From contig NZ_JAYMEM010000001.1 in NCBI RefSeq assembly GCF_037029465.1, positions 185,504-249,503 of the forward strand: 64,000 bases of DNA, given 5' to 3'. Source of the stretch: Mesoflavibacter sp037029465 (lineage in GTDB: Bacteria; Bacteroidota; Bacteroidia; Flavobacteriales; Flavobacteriaceae). The notes below the pieces were generated by a model that was not told the origin of the DNA, searched no databases, and saw only the letters and a list, made by a program, of their open reading frames with translations. Position numbers and translations under genes: made by a program. Of the stretch, positions 37,431 through 46,867 are shown in pieces (position 1 is the stretch's first letter; each line of letters begins with the position of its first letter).

Positions 37431-38255
37431 ATGAAGCAATATCACGACCTTGTAAAGCACGTTTTAGAACACGGCAACGCAAAAGAAGACCGTACAGGAA
37501 CAGGTACCAAAAGTGTTTTTGGTTACCAAATGAGATTTGATTTAAGTGAAGGTTTCCCAATGGTAACCACAAAAAAACTTCACTTAAAATCTATTATCTA
37601 TGAATTACTTTGGTTTTTAAAAGGCGATACCAACATTAACTATTTACAAGAAAATGGTGTAAGAATCTGGAACGAATGGGCTGACGAAAACGGAGACCTT
37701 GGTCCTGTTTACGGGCATCAATGGAGAAACTGGAATAGTGACGAGATTGACCAAATAAAAGAAGTTATAGATACACTAAAAAACAATCCAGATAGTAGAC
37801 GTATGTTGGTTTCTGCTTGGAATCCTTCTGTAATGCCAGATACATCAAAAAGCTTTAGCGACAATGTAGCTAATGGCAAAGCAGCGTTACCACCATGTCA
37901 TGCGTTTTTTCAGTTTTATGTGGCTAACGGTAAATTATCTTGCCAATTATATCAACGTAGTGCAGACATCTTTTTAGGTGTTCCTTTTAACATCGCGTCT
38001 TATGCTTTATTTACAATGATGATGGCACAAGTTTGTGGTTATGAAGCTGGTGAATTTATCCACACTTTCGGAGATGCCCATATTTACAATAACCATTTAG
38101 AGCAATTGGAACTGCAATTATCTAGAGACTGCAGACCATTACCAACAATGAAACTAAACCCTGACGTTAAAGATATTTTTGATTTTAAATTTGAAGATTT
38201 TACATTAGAAAATTACAATCCGCATCCACATATTAAAGGAGCAGTTGCAGTTTAA
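37431..38255 (+). CDS. thyA: thymidylate synthase
   Basis: Methylates dUMP to dTMP using methylene-tetrahydrofolate. 274 aa with EDRTGTGTKSVFGYQMRFD, YGHQWRNW, the catalytic cysteine in LPPCHAFFQFYV, RSADIFLGVPFNIASYA and HTFGDAHIYNNH. The dihydrofolate it produces is recycled by DHFR, encoded two genes downstream on the same strand. Confidence 0.98.
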   Translation: MKQYHDLVKHVLEHGNAKEDRTGTGTKSVFGYQMRFDLSEGFPMVTTKKLHLKSIIYELLWFLKGDTNINYLQENGVRIWNEWADENGDLGPVYGHQWRNWNSDEIDQIKEVIDTLKNNPDSRRMLVSAWNPSVMPDTSKSFSDNVANGKAALPPCHAFFQFYVANGKLSCQLYQRSADIFLGVPFNIASYALFTMMMAQVCGYEAGEFIHTFGDAHIYNNHLEQLELQLSRDCRPLPTMKLNPDVKDIFDFKFEDFTLENYNPHPHIKGAVAV

Positions 38256-38272
38256 AATGTAAAAAAACAAAT

Positions 38273-39127
38273 ATGAAAAAATTAACTTTAATCACTGCTT
38301 TATTATTTAATATAGTTGCTTTATCTCAGGAAATTGTTATTAGCAACCCTACTATTTCAGATAGTATTTTTGATAATAAAAGCATTAGACCTTTTGAAAT
38401 TGTTGAAAACGTTCCTGTTTATAAAGGTTGTGAAAATTTGGAAGGCAATGCATTAAAAAAGAAATGTTTGCAACAAAAAATAGGTGAACATTTCAAGGCA
38501 AATTTCAACTCTACAATTCCAAATAACTCAACCTTAAAATCTGGTATATATAGAGTATTAGTAAACTTTAAAGTTAATCAAGAAGGTAGTATAACAGATA
38601 TTAGAACAAATATTTCTGATGAAACTGTAAAAAACGAAGTTAAACGTGTTTTCAAACTAATGCCTCAATTGAAGCCAGGAATACATAAAGGAAAACCTGT
38701 AACTGTAGCGTTTTCAATTCCATTTAAAATATATTTAGAAAAAGATAAAAATATAGAAACAAAAAACCCTGTATTTAAAGGATGTGAAGAGTTTTTAACC
38801 AATAAAGAATTAGATTATCGTACTGAAGAAAAAATAATTGAGCACATCCATAAAAAATTTAACTATAAAAAGGCAAAAAAACTTTTTATAAATAAAGAGG
38901 AAAAAGGTTTTTTTCAAAATGTAGAACCTATACCATTTAAGTTAGATTTTATGATTAATAAAAAAGGGGAAATAGAAAACATAAAAACAGACATAGAAAA
39001 ACAAGAAATTGCAAACGAAATTATAAAATTAGTAAATAAATTACCTAAATTTAAACAACCAGGAACCATAAACGGATTACCAACAAATATGCCTTTTAGC
39101 CTTCAAATGACTTTAAATTTCTTTTAA
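38273..39127 (+). CDS. secreted protein with two TonB-C-terminal-like domains
   Basis: A 284-aa exported protein (signal ending VALSQ). It contains two tandem units each starting with a PVYKGCE / PVFKGCE motif and a lysine- and cysteine-containing helix, followed by a TonB-C-like strand pattern (YRVLVNFKVNQEGSITDIR; FKLDFMINKKGEIENIK). This motif style is common in flavobacterial TonB-domain proteins that lack the N-terminal membrane anchor. Not a classical TonB. Function unknown. It sits between thyA and the DHFR fusion, with 17 and 34 bp gaps. Confidence 0.82.
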   Translation: MKKLTLITALLFNIVALSQEIVISNPTISDSIFDNKSIRPFEIVENVPVYKGCENLEGNALKKKCLQQKIGEHFKANFNSTIPNNSTLKSGIYRVLVNFKVNQEGSITDIRTNISDETVKNEVKRVFKLMPQLKPGIHKGKPVTVAFSIPFKIYLEKDKNIETKNPVFKGCEEFLTNKELDYRTEEKIIEHIHKKFNYKKAKKLFINKEEKGFFQNVEPIPFKLDFMINKKGEIENIKTDIEKQEIANEIIKLVNKLPKFKQPGTINGLPTNMPFSLQMTLNFF

Positions 39128-39161
39128 AATGGTTATAATTTAACTTACAAACGCTTTACCA

Positions 39162-40073
39162 ATGTTCGGCAAAAAAAAACAAAAACCACAGATTGATAAA
39201 GAGCAATTAGAATTAATAAAAAATGCTCAACAACGTGTTAAACAAAAAAAACGCTTATACTATCACTTTGTTATTTTTTTAATTGGTGCTTTATTCTTAA
39301 TCTTAGCTAACACTGTTTTAGGTATCGGTCAAGACCTTAAAATATTTGGTCAAGATTGGTTTGTTATCGCCATTATAGTTTGGTTATTCTTATTTGTCTT
39401 TCACTTATTTAATGTGTTTGTTACTCATAAATTTATGGGTAAAGACTGGGAAGAACAACAATTAGCAAAGCTAGTTGAAAAACAAAAAGTACGTATAGAA
39501 AAACTAAAATCGCAATTAGAAAAAGAAGATTTAACTATTGTCGAAAGCCAATTATACAATCAAAAAAACAACAAAGTAATTAATAACCTAACCATGATTG
39601 TTGCTGCTGGAGAAAATAACGAAATAGGAAAAGACAACGACCTAATTTGGCATCTTCGTGATGATCTTAAACGTTTTAAAACATTAACCTCTGGTCACCA
39701 TATTATCATGGGACGTAAAACTTTTGAAAGTTTTCCTAAACCATTACCAAACCGTACTCACGTTGTTATTACAAGACAAGCGCATTATAAAGTTCCAGAT
39801 GGCGTAATTGTAGTTAATAGTCTTGAAGATGCTATAAATATTGCTAAAAAAGACACACAACCTTTTATTATTGGTGGCGGCGAAATCTATAAACAAGCCA
39901 TGCCTTACGCTAGTAAAATTGAAATTACGCGTGTGCATGCAAAGTTTCCTGAAGCCGATACGTTTTTCCCTGAAATTAATACAGCTGAATTTAAAGAAAC
40001 AGCCAATACATTTCATAAAAAAGACGAGCATCACGACTATGAGTTTTCGTTTTTAACTTTTGAGAGAATTTAG
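39162..40073 (+). CDS. 2TM-domain / dihydrofolate reductase fusion
   Basis: A 303-aa protein in two parts. Residues 1-140 are a lysine-rich start, two transmembrane helices (about 29-49 and 62-85) and a coiled coil, matching the small 2TM domain; residues about 145-303 are a full DHFR (TMIVAAGENNEIGKDNDLIWH, IMGRKTFESF, HVVITRQ, FIIGGGEIYKQA). No stop or frame change separates them. DHFR reduces dihydrofolate made by ThyA. The fusion would tether DHFR to the inner membrane. An internal ATG at 39594 could also give free DHFR. Confidence 0.93.
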   Translation: MFGKKKQKPQIDKEQLELIKNAQQRVKQKKRLYYHFVIFLIGALFLILANTVLGIGQDLKIFGQDWFVIAIIVWLFLFVFHLFNVFVTHKFMGKDWEEQQLAKLVEKQKVRIEKLKSQLEKEDLTIVESQLYNQKNNKVINNLTMIVAAGENNEIGKDNDLIWHLRDDLKRFKTLTSGHHIIMGRKTFESFPKPLPNRTHVVITRQAHYKVPDGVIVVNSLEDAINIAKKDTQPFIIGGGEIYKQAMPYASKIEITRVHAKFPEADTFFPEINTAEFKETANTFHKKDEHHDYEFSFLTFERI

Positions 40074-40096
40074 TTTAAGTTTTAAATCCTGAAATA

Positions 40097-40906
40097 TTGT
40101 TTAGCTTTTTTAAAAAACGAATACCTTTTGTAGCAACTTTTAGAGAAAGCATAATTATAGGGTTAGTTTTAGGGTTACTTCTTTCATTTATAATTATTTT
40201 TCTCGAGCCATATAACACAAATCAATTTCAGCATAAATATAAAACGCTTCTTTTATTTGGTTTTGGTATCGTTTTTTTCCTGACTTATATAACATACTCT
40301 CGTCTAGAGAACTTACTTTATAAAAGAATAGGTTATTGGAATTTCACATTAGAGATTATTTCAATTTTAACATTTTACATTATAGTTGGTAGTTCTCTTT
40401 TTTTATACAATAATAATATTGTTAACGGAGATACTTATAGCCTTAAAACTCATTGGATATATTTTAAACAGATAGTTATAAACTTTATTCCTATTTTCTC
40501 TCCTTTTCTTTTGTTCTTAAGATTCAGATTAGGAAAAATCAAACCCAAAAACTCTGAGAAAACAATAACTATTTATGGTAAAAATCAAGATGAAAAACTA
40601 AAACTTCTAAAAGATAATTTGCTTTTCATCAAAGCCAATGAAAACTATATTGATATTACTTTTTTAAACTTAGAAAACAAGTTGCAAGTAAAAACATTTA
40701 GACATACACTATCTAAAATACATTCTCAAATTAGTTTTTTAGAAAAGTGCCATAGGTCATACTTAGTTAATACAAAACTGATAAATGAAGTTAGAGGAAA
40801 CTCTCAAAACGCAAAAATTATTTTAAAAAATAGTGATCTAGATATTCCTCTTTCTAAAACCTATTACAATAAAATAATAAGCAAAATAAATCTAACAAAA
40901 GACTAA
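40097..40906 (+). CDS. membrane LytTR-type transcriptional regulator
   Basis: A 269-aa protein with four transmembrane helices (about residues 18-38, 48-66, 83-103, 122-141) and a C-terminal LytTR DNA-binding domain (FIKANENYIDITFLN, FRHTLSKIHSQISFLEKCHRSYLVN). The only plausible in-frame start is TTG at 40097, giving FSFFKKRIPFVATF at the N-terminus, a pattern shared by flavobacterial membrane LytTR proteins. It lacks a receiver domain and so probably senses a membrane or small-molecule signal directly. Confidence 0.88.
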   Translation: MFSFFKKRIPFVATFRESIIIGLVLGLLLSFIIIFLEPYNTNQFQHKYKTLLLFGFGIVFFLTYITYSRLENLLYKRIGYWNFTLEIISILTFYIIVGSSLFLYNNNIVNGDTYSLKTHWIYFKQIVINFIPIFSPFLLFLRFRLGKIKPKNSEKTITIYGKNQDEKLKLLKDNLLFIKANENYIDITFLNLENKLQVKTFRHTLSKIHSQISFLEKCHRSYLVNTKLINEVRGNSQNAKIILKNSDLDIPLSKTYYNKIISKINLTKD

Positions 40907-41012
40907 ACAACTTCTACTATATTATTTGGTCAAAAAAAATAGTCTTTAATCACAATCTTAACAAAACCAACACTTTTCTTTATTAATTTGAGCATAAATA
41001 AAAATCACTTTT

Positions 41013-42335
41013 ATGTTACTAACTAATAAAACACTTTATTTTTTTCTATTTTTTTTTACTGCAAACTTCTTATTTAGTCAAAATAATTGGCTCGTAAAAA
41101 ATCCTAATGGTTTTGATTTTTACATTACAACTAAAGTGGAGAAGAACACTCTTGTTGGGTACTCAAGACCTAAAGCTTTAAAAGAAATTATTGGAGGATT
41201 AAATTTTTCTTTAATAAAATCTACTACAAGTATTAAACATCCTGAAATTATTCATTTCAAAGGATTACTTAATAACTCTTACTATGAAGGTGAGTTTCAA
41301 AATCTATTTGATCAATCAAATTTTAAAGCTAAAATTACTAAAGACTCTTTGATAATACATATTCAAAATAAAAATGGAGCTAAAAGTTTTATAAAAGCGA
41401 AAAAAGTTGAAAAAATTAAACCCTTAAGAAACTATAAAGAAACTTTTAAATCAATTTTTAAACTTACAGAAGATAACATTTACAATCCTTTGTTTATTGA
41501 GTCAAAAGACTGGAAGAAGTTCAAAAAACAAATGAATAAACTTAGCAAAAGTATTAATGATGATTATGAGCTACAAATTGCCTTTTATGCATTTGCTAGA
41601 AAGTTCCCTTTTTCTCATTATTATTTAGGCAAACATAAAGAAACTACTAACAATGCTAATGGTTTTTCTGGATTTGCAAATCTCAAACATGTAAACACAA
41701 AAACATGCATCTTAAAAATTGACGGTTTTTATGGATCTAAAAAGGAAATGGATAGTCTAATTAAAATTATAAACAATAAAAACTATAAAAATTTAATTAT
41801 TGATTTAAGAGACAATCAAGGTGGAGATTTAGAAGCTGCTTTTCCTTTAGCTGAATTTATAATAGACCACCCTATTATTGCTGGTGTATTTCCTAATAAA
41901 AATTGGTATGAGGATTTTAAAAAATTACCAACCAAAGATGATTACTCAAAATTCACTGAATTTACTGGAGGCACACTAGACCAATGGTACAAGAAAGCGT
42001 CAGAAAATTATGGCGCATACTACAAAGTAAACCCATCAAAAATCCATTTTAATGGTCAAGTATACATCTTAACTAATACTAATACAGCAAGCACTTGCGA
42101 ACCATTAGTTTTTGGCCTTAAACATCATAAATTTGCAACAGTAATAGGTGAAAACACAGCTGGAGCAATGCTATCTGCTAAACAATTTGTTATTGAAAAC
42201 ATCTTTGAACTCACAATACCTCTCAACGACTATATAACATATTCTGGAGAAAGAATTGATAACAAAGGCGTCAAACCTAATATAGAAGTAAAGTCTACCG
42301 AAGCACTAAAATACGTTTTGGATTTAATTGAGTAG
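41013..42335 (+). CDS. S41-family (C-terminal processing) peptidase
   Basis: A 440-aa exported protein (signal ending NFLFSQ). The tail-specific protease domain is in the C-terminal half: YKNLIIDLRDNQGGDLEAAF, then the catalytic-serine region TNTNTASTCEPLVF and GENTAGAML, ending VKPNIEVKS. The usual Lys three or four residues after the Ser-Ala pair is not in its standard place, so catalysis should be checked. No PDZ domain is obvious. Possible target: cell-envelope proteins. Confidence 0.85.
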   Translation: MLLTNKTLYFFLFFFTANFLFSQNNWLVKNPNGFDFYITTKVEKNTLVGYSRPKALKEIIGGLNFSLIKSTTSIKHPEIIHFKGLLNNSYYEGEFQNLFDQSNFKAKITKDSLIIHIQNKNGAKSFIKAKKVEKIKPLRNYKETFKSIFKLTEDNIYNPLFIESKDWKKFKKQMNKLSKSINDDYELQIAFYAFARKFPFSHYYLGKHKETTNNANGFSGFANLKHVNTKTCILKIDGFYGSKKEMDSLIKIINNKNYKNLIIDLRDNQGGDLEAAFPLAEFIIDHPIIAGVFPNKNWYEDFKKLPTKDDYSKFTEFTGGTLDQWYKKASENYGAYYKVNPSKIHFNGQVYILTNTNTASTCEPLVFGLKHHKFATVIGENTAGAMLSAKQFVIENIFELTIPLNDYITYSGERIDNKGVKPNIEVKSTEALKYVLDLIE

Positions 42336-42419
42336 AAATCAAATTTTCAACACACCTTTTAATCTTTTTTAAATATTTTAGCATAAAGTTTCAAATCAAA
42401 AAGACTTCGCTAAATTAAA

Positions 42420-43004
42420 ATGAAAAACAGCGCATTCCTTCAGTACACAAAAAAATATATCAAGCTTACTACTGAAGAAGAAGCTATATTACTTTCTAAC
42501 ATTGTTGTTCGCACGTATTTGAAAGACCAATACATAGTACAACAAGGCGATATTTGTAACAGTTCTAATTTTATTATTTCTGGATGTACAAAAACATTTT
42601 ATATGGGTGCAGATGGACAAGAACATGTAGTGATGTTTTCTATTGAAGACTGGTGGACATCAGACCTTGGAAGCTTTATTGCTCAAAAACCAGCAGATTT
42701 TAATGTACAGTGTATAGAAAATACAACCGTAGTTCAATTTACTTATGAAAACCTAGAAAAACTCTACACACAAATCCCAAAATTAGAGCGTCTTTTTAGA
42801 AAAATTGTAGAACGTGCTTTTGTTGCTTCACAAAAAAGAGTCATTAGAAACTTTAGTCTTACCGCAAAAGAACGTTATGTTATTTTTAAAAAAACATATC
42901 CTAAAATAGACCAACGTGTACCGCAATATATGATTGCTTCTTACCTAGGAATTACCAAAGAGTTTTTAAGCAAAATTAAAAGTCAACTTATCAACGAGCA
43001 ATAA
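42420..43004 (+). CDS. Crp/Fnr-family transcriptional regulator
   Basis: A 194-aa regulator with an N-terminal cyclic-nucleotide-binding-like barrel (YIVQQGDICNSSNFIISG) and a compact C-terminal helix-turn-helix (YMIASYLGITKEFLSKIKSQL). The phosphate-binding cassette is not conserved, so it may not bind cAMP. It is followed by an NTF2-like and a YceI gene, a grouping often seen in flavobacteria. Confidence 0.9.
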   Translation: MKNSAFLQYTKKYIKLTTEEEAILLSNIVVRTYLKDQYIVQQGDICNSSNFIISGCTKTFYMGADGQEHVVMFSIEDWWTSDLGSFIAQKPADFNVQCIENTTVVQFTYENLEKLYTQIPKLERLFRKIVERAFVASQKRVIRNFSLTAKERYVIFKKTYPKIDQRVPQYMIASYLGITKEFLSKIKSQLINEQ

Positions 43005-43100
43005 AAGTTAATCTAGTTTAACTTCATTTAATAAACTACTTCATTTTTTACCTCTTATCTGTTTTAGACCTTTGTATCAACAAATTTAAAAACAGAAAAA

Positions 43101-43454
43101 ATGAATACACTTTTAGAAAAAATCAGCTCTATAAATGATATGATTCTTCAAGGAAAAGCTATGGAAGCTTTTGAAGAATACTACCATGACGATGTAGTAA
43201 TGCAAGAAAATGAAAACCCAGAAGTAGTTGGAAAAGACGCTAACCGTAAACGCGAAGAAGAGTTTTTTGGAGCAATTACAGACTTTAGAGGTGCAAAACC
43301 TTTAAAAGTAACTGTTGGAGAAAACACAACTATGGTCGAGTGGCATTTTGATTATACACACAAAGATTGGGGAATTAGAAACTACACTCAAGTAGCAGTA
43401 CAAGACTGGAAAGACGGTAAAATTGTAAAAGAAAAATTTTACTACGCAGGATAA
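43101..43454 (+). CDS. SnoaL-like / NTF2-like domain protein
   Basis: A 117-aa single-domain protein with the cone-fold pattern MEAFEEYYHDDVVMQENENP ... AKPLKVTVGENTTMVEWHFDY ... VAVQDWKDGKIVKEKFYYAG. No signal peptide. Such domains bind small molecules or act as isomerases; no catalytic set is assignable. The YceI gene follows 28 bp later. Confidence 0.85.
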   Translation: MNTLLEKISSINDMILQGKAMEAFEEYYHDDVVMQENENPEVVGKDANRKREEEFFGAITDFRGAKPLKVTVGENTTMVEWHFDYTHKDWGIRNYTQVAVQDWKDGKIVKEKFYYAG

Positions 43455-43482
43455 ACAATAATAAACTTAAAAAACAAAACAC

Positions 43483-44046
43483 ATGAAAAAATTAACAGGA
43501 ATTACGCTTATAGCATTAGTATTATTATCATTCACCACAATTGATGGTAAAAAAGAAATCAAAACAGGAGACAGTAAAGTAGTATGGAAAGGTTACAAAG
43601 TAACTGGATCTCATGAAGGAACAATAGACATCAAATCTGGTTTCTTAAACTTTAGTGAAGATGTTTTAACAGGTGGCGAGTTTACAATAGATATGACAAC
43701 CCTATCTAACACAGACTTAGAAGGAGAATATAAAGGAAAATTAGAAGGTCACTTAAAATCTGACGACTTTTTTGGAGTAGAAAAATACCCAACTGCAACT
43801 TTAAAATTTACTAAAGTAAAATCTGTAAGTAAAAACGCTTACAAAGTAACAGGAGATATTACTATTAAAGGAAAAACAGAATCTATCACTTTTGACCTTT
43901 CTGTTTATGGCAATAAAGCTAATGCTGCTTTAAAAATTGACAGAACTAAATTTGATGTTAGATATGGTTCTACTAGCTTCTTTGATGGTTTAAAAGACAA
44001 AGCTATTTATGACGAATTTGATATCGTTGCAGATTTAGAGTTTTAA
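43483..44046 (+). CDS. YceI family protein
   Basis: A 187-aa exported lipocalin-like protein (signal 1-22). Family motifs: GDSKVVWKGYKVTGSHEGTI, ITIDMTTLSNTD-like strand, LEGHLKSDDFFGVEKYPTATL and DITIKGKTESITF. YceI proteins bind isoprenoids or polyprenyl lipids in the periplasm. A strong terminator follows. Confidence 0.94.
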   Translation: MKKLTGITLIALVLLSFTTIDGKKEIKTGDSKVVWKGYKVTGSHEGTIDIKSGFLNFSEDVLTGGEFTIDMTTLSNTDLEGEYKGKLEGHLKSDDFFGVEKYPTATLKFTKVKSVSKNAYKVTGDITIKGKTESITFDLSVYGNKANAALKIDRTKFDVRYGSTSFFDGLKDKAIYDEFDIVADLEF

Positions 44047-44065
44047 TTAAAATTTAAAATACACA

Positions 44066-44100
44066 TTAAAAAAAGCATAAGGTTTCTTATGCTTTTTTTA
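44066..44100 (+). terminator. terminator after the YceI gene
   Basis: AAAAGCATAAG / CTTATGCTTTT stem (44071-44081 with 44086-44096), GTTT loop, T run. Confidence 0.9.
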
Positions 44101-44155
44101 TTTAAAACGAAAAGTAAAAAATTACTTTCAACTAAATTTTACCTAATTTCGCAGT

Positions 44156-45712
44156 ATGGTAAAAGACATTCAACTTCGTGTTTCTCTTAAAGAAGAGGAA
44201 ATCCCAGATATATTATTAATTAAATCTGCGGAATGGTTGTCTATACCGCGTGAAGACATTTCAGGCATTAAAATACTACGTAAATCTATCGATGCACGTA
44301 AACCTAAAATTATCTTCAACTATAAAGTGTCTGTCTTTATAAAAGAACCAGTTCCAGAAACTTCAGATTATCACTTTGAATACAAAGACGTTTCTAATTC
44401 CAAACCTGTTCATATTATTGGTTTTGGTCCTGCTGGTATGTATGCAGCGTTGCGCTGTGTAGAACTAGGTTATAAACCTATAGTTTTAGAACGTGGTGCT
44501 AATGTGCAAGACAGACGTCGCGATCTAAAAGCCATAAATCAAGATCATTTTGTAAATGAAGATTCTAATTACTGTTTTGGCGAAGGTGGCGCAGGTACAT
44601 ATTCTGACGGAAAACTATACACACGTAGTTTAAAACGTGGTGATGTACGTCGTATTTTTGAAAATCTTGTTTTTCATGGTGCTACAGATCAGATTCTGGT
44701 CGATGCTCATCCACATATTGGGACTAATAAACTACCAAAAGTCGTTCAAAATATTAGACAAACTATTTTAGATTTTGGTGGCGAAATTCATTTTAATACT
44801 CGCGTTACCGATTTCATTATAAAAAACGAAAAAATAGTTGCTCTTCAACTTAACAATGGTAACGAATTAACTACCGAAAAAGTAATTCTAGCAACAGGTC
44901 ATTCTGCGAGAGATATTTTTTATTTATTAGACAGAAAAAATATAGCAATTGAAGCTAAAAGTTTTGCAATGGGTGTACGTGCAGAACATCCGCAGCAGAT
45001 TATTGATAACATTCAATACCATTGTTCTGGCGAAAGACATCCATTATTACCAGCTGCTTCATACAGTTTAGTGCAGCAAGTAAATGGACGAGGCGTATAC
45101 AGTTTTTGTATGTGTCCAGGCGGATTTATTGTTCCTGCAGCAACAGCAAATGGTGAAGTTGTAGTTAATGGTATGTCGCCTTCTAGACGAAATAATAAAT
45201 TTGCAAATTCTGGGATTATTGTTGAAATTAATGCGGACAAAGATTTACATAAATACGAGCAATTTGGAGCTTTAAAAGCATTAGAATTTCAAAAAGATCT
45301 AGAAAAATTAGCTTTTACTGCTGGAAACCGAGACCAAACAGCACCTGCACAACGTATGACAGATTTTGTTGAAGGTAGATTATCTTCAACTTTAAACGAA
45401 ACATCCTACCAACCAGGTATAAAAAGTGCGCCTTTACATAGTTTATTTCCAAAAATTATAGGCAGTTCTTTGCGTAAAGGGTTTAAAGCTTTTGGTGATA
45501 AAATGAAAGGCTATTACACCGAAGAAGCTAATATTATTGGTGTAGAATCGCGTACCTCATCGCCAGTTAGTATTCCAAGAACAGACCAATTACATCATCC
45601 AGAAATCACCAATTTATATCCTTGCGGTGAAGGCGCTGGTTATGCTGGCGGAATTATTAGCGCAGCTATGGATGGTGAACGCTGTGCTGAAGCTGCTACT
45701 GGGAATTTGTGA
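44156..45712 (+). CDS. NAD(P)/FAD-dependent oxidoreductase
   Basis: A 518-aa flavoprotein. A short N-terminal domain (1-85) precedes the dinucleotide-binding fold IIGFGPAGMYAALRCVELG, then VVLERGANVQDRRRDLK, a glycine-rich CFGEGGAGTYSDGKLYTR, VILATGHSARD and the C-terminal GEGAGYAGGIISAAMDG. This architecture is widespread in Bacteroidota and Firmicutes but has no settled substrate. Monocistronic, followed by a repeat-containing gap. Confidence 0.9.
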   Translation: MVKDIQLRVSLKEEEIPDILLIKSAEWLSIPREDISGIKILRKSIDARKPKIIFNYKVSVFIKEPVPETSDYHFEYKDVSNSKPVHIIGFGPAGMYAALRCVELGYKPIVLERGANVQDRRRDLKAINQDHFVNEDSNYCFGEGGAGTYSDGKLYTRSLKRGDVRRIFENLVFHGATDQILVDAHPHIGTNKLPKVVQNIRQTILDFGGEIHFNTRVTDFIIKNEKIVALQLNNGNELTTEKVILATGHSARDIFYLLDRKNIAIEAKSFAMGVRAEHPQQIIDNIQYHCSGERHPLLPAASYSLVQQVNGRGVYSFCMCPGGFIVPAATANGEVVVNGMSPSRRNNKFANSGIIVEINADKDLHKYEQFGALKALEFQKDLEKLAFTAGNRDQTAPAQRMTDFVEGRLSSTLNETSYQPGIKSAPLHSLFPKIIGSSLRKGFKAFGDKMKGYYTEEANIIGVESRTSSPVSIPRTDQLHHPEITNLYPCGEGAGYAGGIISAAMDGERCAEAATGNL

Positions 45713-45795
45713 ATTATAGAATCAAGAACATAGACAAAAGAGCATAGAGACAAGAACCTAGATTTGTTCTAATATTTTAAATCAATTTAACATAA

Positions 45796-45904
45796 TTCTC
45801 GATACAACGCTTCTATCGTCGCGTCACTCGAACTGACGTCATGTAGTTATTAATTTTTCGTCACTTTGAGTGATTTGTGAAGTATGAACAAATTGTATCG
45901 AGAA
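45796..45904. repeat. 109-bp palindromic intergenic repeat
   Basis: TTCTCGATACAA (45796-45807) is exactly complementary to TTGTATCGAGAA (45893-45904); inner arms CACTC and GAGTG also pair. The sequence GTCACTTTGAGTGATTT with TTGTATCGAGAA is familiar to me as a flavobacterial dispersed intergenic repeat. Confidence 0.7.
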
Positions 45905-45940
45905 GCTTTAAAGCAATAGTTTTCTTTAATATTTTATTCC

Positions 45941-45948
45941 TATTTTTG
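45941..45948 (+). promoter_or_regulatory. -7 element ahead of fabD
   Basis: TATTTTTG, an exact TAnnTTTG match, 25 bp before the fabD ATG; the -33 region is only weakly matched. Confidence 0.45.
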
Positions 45949-45973
45949 CTTAATAATTAAGAAACTAAATTTA

Positions 45974-46867
45974 ATGAAAGCATATATTTTTCCTGGTCAA
46001 GGAGCTCAGTTTACTGGTATGGGACTTGATCTATACGAAAACGCTCCAGAAGCTCAACTTTTATTTGAAGATGCCAACTCTATTTTAGGGTTTAACATCA
46101 CAGATATCATGTTTGAAGGTACAGCAGACCAATTAAAAGAAACTAAAGTAACACAACCTGCTATCTTTTTACACTCGGTAATTTTAGCAAAAACTTTAGG
46201 TGATAGCTTTAAACCTGATATGGTAGCTGGTCACTCTTTAGGTGAGTTTTCTGCATTAGTAGCAAACGGAGCATTAAGCTTTGAAGATGGTTTAAAATTA
46301 GTATCTCAACGTGCTATGGCTATGCAAAAAGCTTGCGAAATCCAGCCAAGTACTATGGCGGCTGTTTTAGGTTTAGAAGACAAATTAGTTGAAGATATTT
46401 GCGCAAAAACCGAAGGTGTTGTTGTTGCAGCTAACTACAATTGTCCAGGACAATTAGTAATATCTGGAGAAGTAGACGCTATTAATCGTGCTTGTGAAGC
46501 TATGAAAGAAGCTGGCGCAAGACGTGCTTTGGTGTTACCTGTTGGTGGCGCATTTCACTCTCCAATGATGGAACCTGCTAGAGAAGAATTAGCTGCTGCT
46601 ATAGAAAACACAACTTTTAGCAAACCTAATTGTCCAATATATCAAAACGTAACAGCTAGTGCTATTATAGATGAAAGTGAAATTAAAGCTAACTTAATTT
46701 CGCAATTAACAGCGCCTGTACGTTGGACACAATCTGTACAGCAAATGATTGCCGATGGCGCTACTTTATTTACCGAAGTTGGTCCAGGTAAAGTTTTACA
46801 AGGCTTAGTTAAAAAGATTGATAGATCTGCTGAAACTGAATCTGCAACAATTAGTACAGAAGAATAA
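45974..46867 (+). CDS. fabD: malonyl-CoA:ACP transacylase
   Basis: Loads malonyl groups onto acyl carrier protein for fatty-acid synthesis. 297 aa; FPGQGAQFTGMG, nucleophile Ser88 in GHSLGEFSAL, the catalytic His in GGAFHSPMM, and the C-terminal FTEVGPGKVLQGLVKK. Its stop overlaps the lspA start (TAATG). Confidence 0.97.
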   Translation: MKAYIFPGQGAQFTGMGLDLYENAPEAQLLFEDANSILGFNITDIMFEGTADQLKETKVTQPAIFLHSVILAKTLGDSFKPDMVAGHSLGEFSALVANGALSFEDGLKLVSQRAMAMQKACEIQPSTMAAVLGLEDKLVEDICAKTEGVVVAANYNCPGQLVISGEVDAINRACEAMKEAGARRALVLPVGGAFHSPMMEPAREELAAAIENTTFSKPNCPIYQNVTASAIIDESEIKANLISQLTAPVRWTQSVQQMIADGATLFTEVGPGKVLQGLVKKIDRSAETESATISTEE

